Assembly: GCF_900114915.1 (NCBI RefSeq)
Contig: NZ_FOUS01000003.1
Span: forward strand, 372,001-436,000
DNA: 64,000 nucleotides
Source: Bradyrhizobium sp. Rc3b
Lineage (GTDB): Bacteria; Pseudomonadota; Alphaproteobacteria; Rhizobiales; Xanthobacteraceae
Reading direction: 5' to 3'
This document shows positions 60,603 to 64,000 of the stretch, piece after piece; positions within the stretch are counted from its first letter, which is position 1; every line of letters begins with the position of its first letter. The notes beneath the pieces were generated by a model. The model was not told where the DNA came from. It was given only the letters and a program-made list of their open reading frames with translations, and did not search any database. The position numbers and the translations under genes are program-made.

Positions 60603-61882
60603 GGAGCGGCTTTCTCCTGGGCAGTTTCGCGGCGCTGGAACAGATCGTGGAACACCGGAAAGATCTCGCTGCGCTCGCTGACCTTGCGCATCGAGAGCGG
60701 TGCGCCGCTGTTGCGCAGGCGGTCGTAGAGAGTCCAAAGCGAGGAGTCGGAGAGATCGAAGGCGCTGCCGCCGGATTCCCCGACCTCGAGATAGGCAAAG
60801 AACTGACAGACCGGCAGGATCTTGTCGGTCAGCAGCAGCCCCGTGAGCTCGCCGTCGGAATAGGAATTGTCGCCGTCGGAGGCCTGCGCGGCGTAGATGT
60901 TCCAGTCCGACGGATTGAAGCGCTCGCGCACGATCTCGTGCATCGCCTGCAGCGCGCTCGAGACCAGCGTGCCGCCCGAGGCCGGGCCATAGAAGAAGGT
61001 CTGCTCGTCGACCTCCTCGGCGCGGTCGGTGTGGCGGATGAAGACGATCTCGACATGCTTGTAGCGGCGCTTCAGGAACACGTAGAGCAGCATGTAAAAG
61101 CGCTTGGCGAGATCCTTCATGTGCTCGGACATCGAGCCCGACACGTCCATCAGGCAGAACATCACCGCCTGCGCCACCGGCTTCGGCACCGTCTCGAAGC
61201 GGCGGTAGCGGATGTCGAGCGGATCGATGAAGGGAATCCGCTTGGTCTTCGCCTTCAGCTTCTCAAGCTGGGCGAGAAGCACCTCAAGCTCGTCCTCGTC
61301 GGTGCAGGCGGCGATCGCGGCTTCCAGTTCCTCGATCTCCTCCTTGCGGGGACGCTTGAGCGCGATGCGGCGGGCGAGCGCCAGCTTCACCGTCCGGCTC
61401 ACCGAGATGTTGGCGGGCGAGCCCGACGTGGTGTAGCCGGCGCGCTGAATGCCCTCGCTCTCGGTCTGCGCGATCTTGCGCTTGGCCAGATCCGGCAGCT
61501 CGAGATCGTCGAGGAAGAGATCGACGAACTCGTCGCGGGAGAGCACGAAGCGGAAGGCATCCTCGCTGTCGCCTTCGCCCGGGCCGGAATTCTTGGCGCT
61601 GCCCTGGCCGGAGCGCTGCAGATAGTCCCCCTCGATGAACTTCTTGTTCCCGGGCAGCACCATGTCGCGCGTTCCGCCTTCGCGGCGGAAGCGCGGCTCG
61701 TGCATGCCGTCGAGCGGGATCGTGACCTCACCACCCTCCAGGACGTCCTTGATGTCGCGTTCCTGCGAGGTCTTCTTGACGGCGCCCTGCACCAGGGATT
61801 TGGCCCGACGCAAGAACCGCTGGCGGTTCTCAAGACTCTTGCCGCCTGGATTCAGGCGCCTGTCAATAATGTGAATGGGCAC
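60599..61882 (-). CDS. YeaH/YhbH-family vWA protein
   Basis: A 427-residue protein of the DUF444 family. MPIHIIDRRLNPGGKSLENRQRF is the family's N-terminus. The C-terminal half carries a von Willebrand A-like domain with a metal-adhesion motif in FCLMDVSGSMSEHM (D-x-S-x-S). In E. coli the homologue YeaH is a partner of the YeaG kinase. It lies between prkA (13 bases upstream) and spoVR (overlap of four bases). Confidence 0.95.
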   Translation of the reverse strand: MPIHIIDRRLNPGGKSLENRQRFLRRAKSLVQGAVKKTSQERDIKDVLEGGEVTIPLDGMHEPRFRREGGTRDMVLPGNKKFIEGDYLQRSGQGSAKNSGPGEGDSEDAFRFVLSRDEFVDLFLDDLELPDLAKRKIAQTESEGIQRAGYTTSGSPANISVSRTVKLALARRIALKRPRKEEIEELEAAIAACTDEDELEVLLAQLEKLKAKTKRIPFIDPLDIRYRRFETVPKPVAQAVMFCLMDVSGSMSEHMKDLAKRFYMLLYVFLKRRYKHVEIVFIRHTDRAEEVDEQTFFYGPASGGTLVSSALQAMHEIVRERFNPSDWNIYAAQASDGDNSYSDGELTGLLLTDKILPVCQFFAYLEVGESGGSAFDLSDSSLWTLYDRLRNSGAPLSMRKVSERSEIFPVFHDLFQRRETAQEKAAP

Positions 61883-61895
61883 TTTACCATCCGCC

Positions 61896-63839
61896 TCAAC
61901 CGGCCTGCTTCACACGCATGTACCATTCGACGAGCCGGCGAACCTGACGCTCGGTGTAGCCACGCTCCACCATGCGTGCGACGAACTCGCCGTGCTTCTT
62001 CTCCGTCTCGCCGTCCTTCTTCGATCCGAAAGAGATGACCGGAAGCAGGTCCTCGACTTGCGAGAATATCCTCTTTTCGATCACGTCGCGAATCTTCTCG
62101 TAGGAGGTCCAGGTCGGATTTTTGCCACCGTGCTGGGCCCGCGAGCGTAACGAGAATTTGACGACCTCGTTGCGGAAGTCCTTGGGGTTGGCGATGCCCG
62201 CCGGCTTCTCGATTTTGGTCAGCTCCTGGTTCAAAAGCTCGCGATCGAGCAGCTGGCCGGTGTCGGGATCCTTGAAGTCCTGGTCCTCGATCCAGGCGTC
62301 GGCATAGTCGACGTAGCGGTCGAACAGATTCTGGCCGTAATCCGAGTAGGATTCGAGATAGGCCTTCTGGATTTCGTTGCCGATAAACTCGGCGTAGCGC
62401 GGCGCCAGATCCGCCTTGATGAATTCGAGATAGCGCTTCTCGACTTCCTCCGGCAGCTGCTCCCGGCGGATCGACTGCTCCAGTGCGTACATCAGATGCA
62501 CGGCGTCGGCGGCGACCTCCTGCGGATCGTGGTTGAAGGTCGCAGCCAGGATCTTGAAGGCGAAGCGGGTGGAGACGCCGTCCATGCCCTCGTCGACACC
62601 GGCGGCGTCGCGATATTCCTGGACGCTGCGCGCCTTCGGATCGGATTCCTTCAGGCTCTCGCCGTCGTAGACCCGCATCTTGCCGAACAGGGTGGAGTTC
62701 TCGTGCTTGCGCAGGCGCGACATCACCGAGAACCGCGCCAGCGTCTCCAGCGTCGAAGGCGCGCAAGGCGCCGACGCGAGCTCGGAGCCCTGGATCAGCT
62801 TCTCGTAGATCTTCTGCTCCTCGGTGACGCGCAGGCAGTAAGGCACCTTGATCACGCAGATGCGGTCGATGAAGGCTTCGTTGTTCTTGTTGGCCTTGAA
62901 GCTCGCCCACTCGGCCTCGTTGGAGTGCGCGAGGATGACGCCGGTGAACGGGATCGCGCCGATGTTCTCGGTGCCGATATAGTTGCCCTCCTGCGTCGCG
63001 GTCAGCAGCGGGTGCAGCATCTTGATCGGCGCCTTGAACATCTCGACGAACTCGAGCACGCCCTGGTTGGCGCGGTTGAGGCCGCCGGAATAGCTGTAGG
63101 CGTCGGGATCGTTCTGTGCGTAGGTCTCGAGCTTGCGGATATCGACCTTGCCGACCAGCGAGGAGATGTCCTGGTTGTTCTCGTCACCGGGCTCGGTCTT
63201 GGAGATCGCAATCTGGCGCAGCCGCGACGGCTGGATTTTTGCGACACGAAACTGGGAGATATCGCCGCCGAAGGCTTCCAGCCGCTTGTAGCACCACGGG
63301 CTCATCAGGCCGGTGAGACGACGGCGCGGAATGCCGTATTTCTCTTCCAGCATCGGCCCGAGATGATCGGGATCGAACAGGCTGAGCGGGCTCTCGAACA
63401 CCGGCGAGAGCTCGTCGCCGGCCTTGAGCACGTAGATCGGATGCACTTCCATCAGCGACTTCAACCGCTCGGCGAGCGAGGATTTGCCGCCGCCGACCGG
63501 CCCGAGCAGATAGAGGATCTGCTTGCGCTCCTCCAGGCCCTGCGCCGCATGGCGGAAGAAACCAACGATGCGCTCGATGGTTTCTTCCATGCCGTAGAAG
63601 CCGGCGAAGGCCGGATAGGTGCGGATCGTGCGGTTCAAAAAAATACGGCCAAGGCGTGGGTCCTTGGCCGTGTCAATCGTCTGGGGCTCGCCGATCGCCG
63701 CTAGTAGTCGTTCGGCCGCGTTCGCGTATTTCATGGGATCGCTTCGACACGATTCCAGATATTCCGCCATCGACATGTCGTGCTGGCTTCTCGCCTCGAA
63801 CGACCGAGCGAAAGCGTTGAATAGAGAATCGTTGTACAT
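61896..63839 (-). CDS. prkA: PrkA-family serine protein kinase
   Basis: A 647-residue AAA-type Ser/Thr kinase (YeaG/PrkA). The N-terminal PrkA AAA domain has Walker A GPVGGGKSS (113-121), and the C-terminal domain carries the kinase homology. LMSPWCYKRLEAFGGD, GLNRANQGVLEFVEMFKAPIKMLHPLLTATQEGNYIGTE-like stretches (split here in the text as several motifs) are near-invariant. It heads the three-gene stress unit with yeaH and spoVR. An exact EcfG-type promoter lies 35 bases before the ATG, so expression should rise in the general stress response and stationary phase. Confidence 0.96.
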   Translation of the reverse strand: MYNDSLFNAFARSFEARSQHDMSMAEYLESCRSDPMKYANAAERLLAAIGEPQTIDTAKDPRLGRIFLNRTIRTYPAFAGFYGMEETIERIVGFFRHAAQGLEERKQILYLLGPVGGGKSSLAERLKSLMEVHPIYVLKAGDELSPVFESPLSLFDPDHLGPMLEEKYGIPRRRLTGLMSPWCYKRLEAFGGDISQFRVAKIQPSRLRQIAISKTEPGDENNQDISSLVGKVDIRKLETYAQNDPDAYSYSGGLNRANQGVLEFVEMFKAPIKMLHPLLTATQEGNYIGTENIGAIPFTGVILAHSNEAEWASFKANKNNEAFIDRICVIKVPYCLRVTEEQKIYEKLIQGSELASAPCAPSTLETLARFSVMSRLRKHENSTLFGKMRVYDGESLKESDPKARSVQEYRDAAGVDEGMDGVSTRFAFKILAATFNHDPQEVAADAVHLMYALEQSIRREQLPEEVEKRYLEFIKADLAPRYAEFIGNEIQKAYLESYSDYGQNLFDRYVDYADAWIEDQDFKDPDTGQLLDRELLNQELTKIEKPAGIANPKDFRNEVVKFSLRSRAQHGGKNPTWTSYEKIRDVIEKRIFSQVEDLLPVISFGSKKDGETEKKHGEFVARMVERGYTERQVRRLVEWYMRVKQAG

Positions 63840-63873
63840 GATCCCTCTCCGCGTGAGTTCCGCTACAAGCTGA

Positions 63874-63899
63874 AACGAAAGCAGTTACCGGACCGTTCC
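63874..63899 (-). promoter_or_regulatory. EcfG-type general stress promoter of prkA
   Basis: On the minus strand: GGAAC (63899-63895), a 17-base spacer, then CGTT (63877-63874). This is the exact consensus for the alphaproteobacterial general-stress sigma factor EcfG (GGAAC-N16-17-CGTT). The -10 box is 35 bases before the prkA ATG, a normal leader length. Confidence 0.8.
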
Positions 63900-64000
63900 T
63901 CAGGCCGTTTCGAATCAGCGTGAGCACATGACGATCATTGGACACCCGGGTGCCGACACCACGCAACGCACAACGTAGGCACTCGTTGAGTTACGAACAG

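Noticed and set aside
58809..60728. 639-residue open frame on the plus strand
   Set aside because: It lies opposite spoVR and starts within the DUF1801 gene; no motif.
60647..62038. 463-residue open frame on the plus strand
   Set aside because: It is antisense to yeaH and has no domain.
62496..63704. 402-residue open frame on the plus strand
   Set aside because: It is antisense to prkA; an Arg/Asp/His-rich shadow.

Overview
The window is a gene-dense stretch of high-GC alphaproteobacterial chromosome, almost certainly Bradyrhizobium or a very close relative. The strongest clues are a protein that looks near-identical to the characterised Bradyrhizobium japonicum D-tartrate dehydratase (39448-40617), a pqqABCDE cluster close by, the prkA-yeaH-spoVR cluster behind an alphaproteobacterial EcfG-type stress promoter, and several families of intergenic inverted repeats typical of this group. 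No rRNA, tRNA, CRISPR array, phage or insertion sequence was seen. All assignments come from reading the sequence; no database search was run.

Layout. 0-6.5 kb: a GNAT fragment, an SMP-30 lactonase, an AraC/GyrI regulator, an enolase-superfamily enzyme, two small proteins, a glutathione transferase and an intracellular polyhydroxybutyrate depolymerase. 6.5-16.6 kb: a signalling and surface-polysaccharide block, all on the minus strand. It holds a Cache-PAS-GGDEF diguanylate cyclase, a processive family 2 glycosyltransferase with a C-terminal PilZ domain, a HlyD-like partner, a very large SAM-cyclase-ATPase-repeat protein and a small membrane protein. 17-28 kb: two oxidoreductases, a hybrid histidine kinase, an AraC regulator facing a cupin and a flavin monooxygenase, a secreted protein, a nucleoside-sugar-epimerase-like protein, a GNAT and an orphan solute-binding protein. 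28.5-37.6 kb: an RND efflux adaptor and pump, a KefB-like antiporter with stress-protein domains, and an MFS transporter divergent from an AraC regulator.

37.9-48.8 kb: malonyl-CoA decarboxylase, D-tartrate dehydratase, glutathione peroxidase, an amidase, then pqqABCDE continuing by overlap into a proline-iminopeptidase-like hydrolase. 49-53.7 kb: a tightly overlapping three-gene unit for a 2-oxoacid:ferredoxin oxidoreductase with its own NAD(P)H-linked flavoprotein. 53.7-59 kb: small secreted proteins, a membrane nucleotide cyclase fused to a formylglycine-generating-enzyme-like domain, and an ArsR-SRPBCC-DUF1801 operon with two perfect palindromic operators. 59-64 kb: spoVR, yeaH and prkA transcribed as one unit.

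Best leads: (1) the c-di-GMP-regulated glycosyltransferase/HlyD pair, which resembles the bgsBA mixed-linkage glucan synthase of Sinorhizobium but carries a PilZ domain and sits next to its own diguanylate cyclase; (2) the exact EcfG promoter in front of prkA; (3) the KorC-KorA-KorB-like unit; (4) the cyclase-FGE fusion whose FGE domain lacks the catalytic cysteines; (5) the duplicated ArsR operator.
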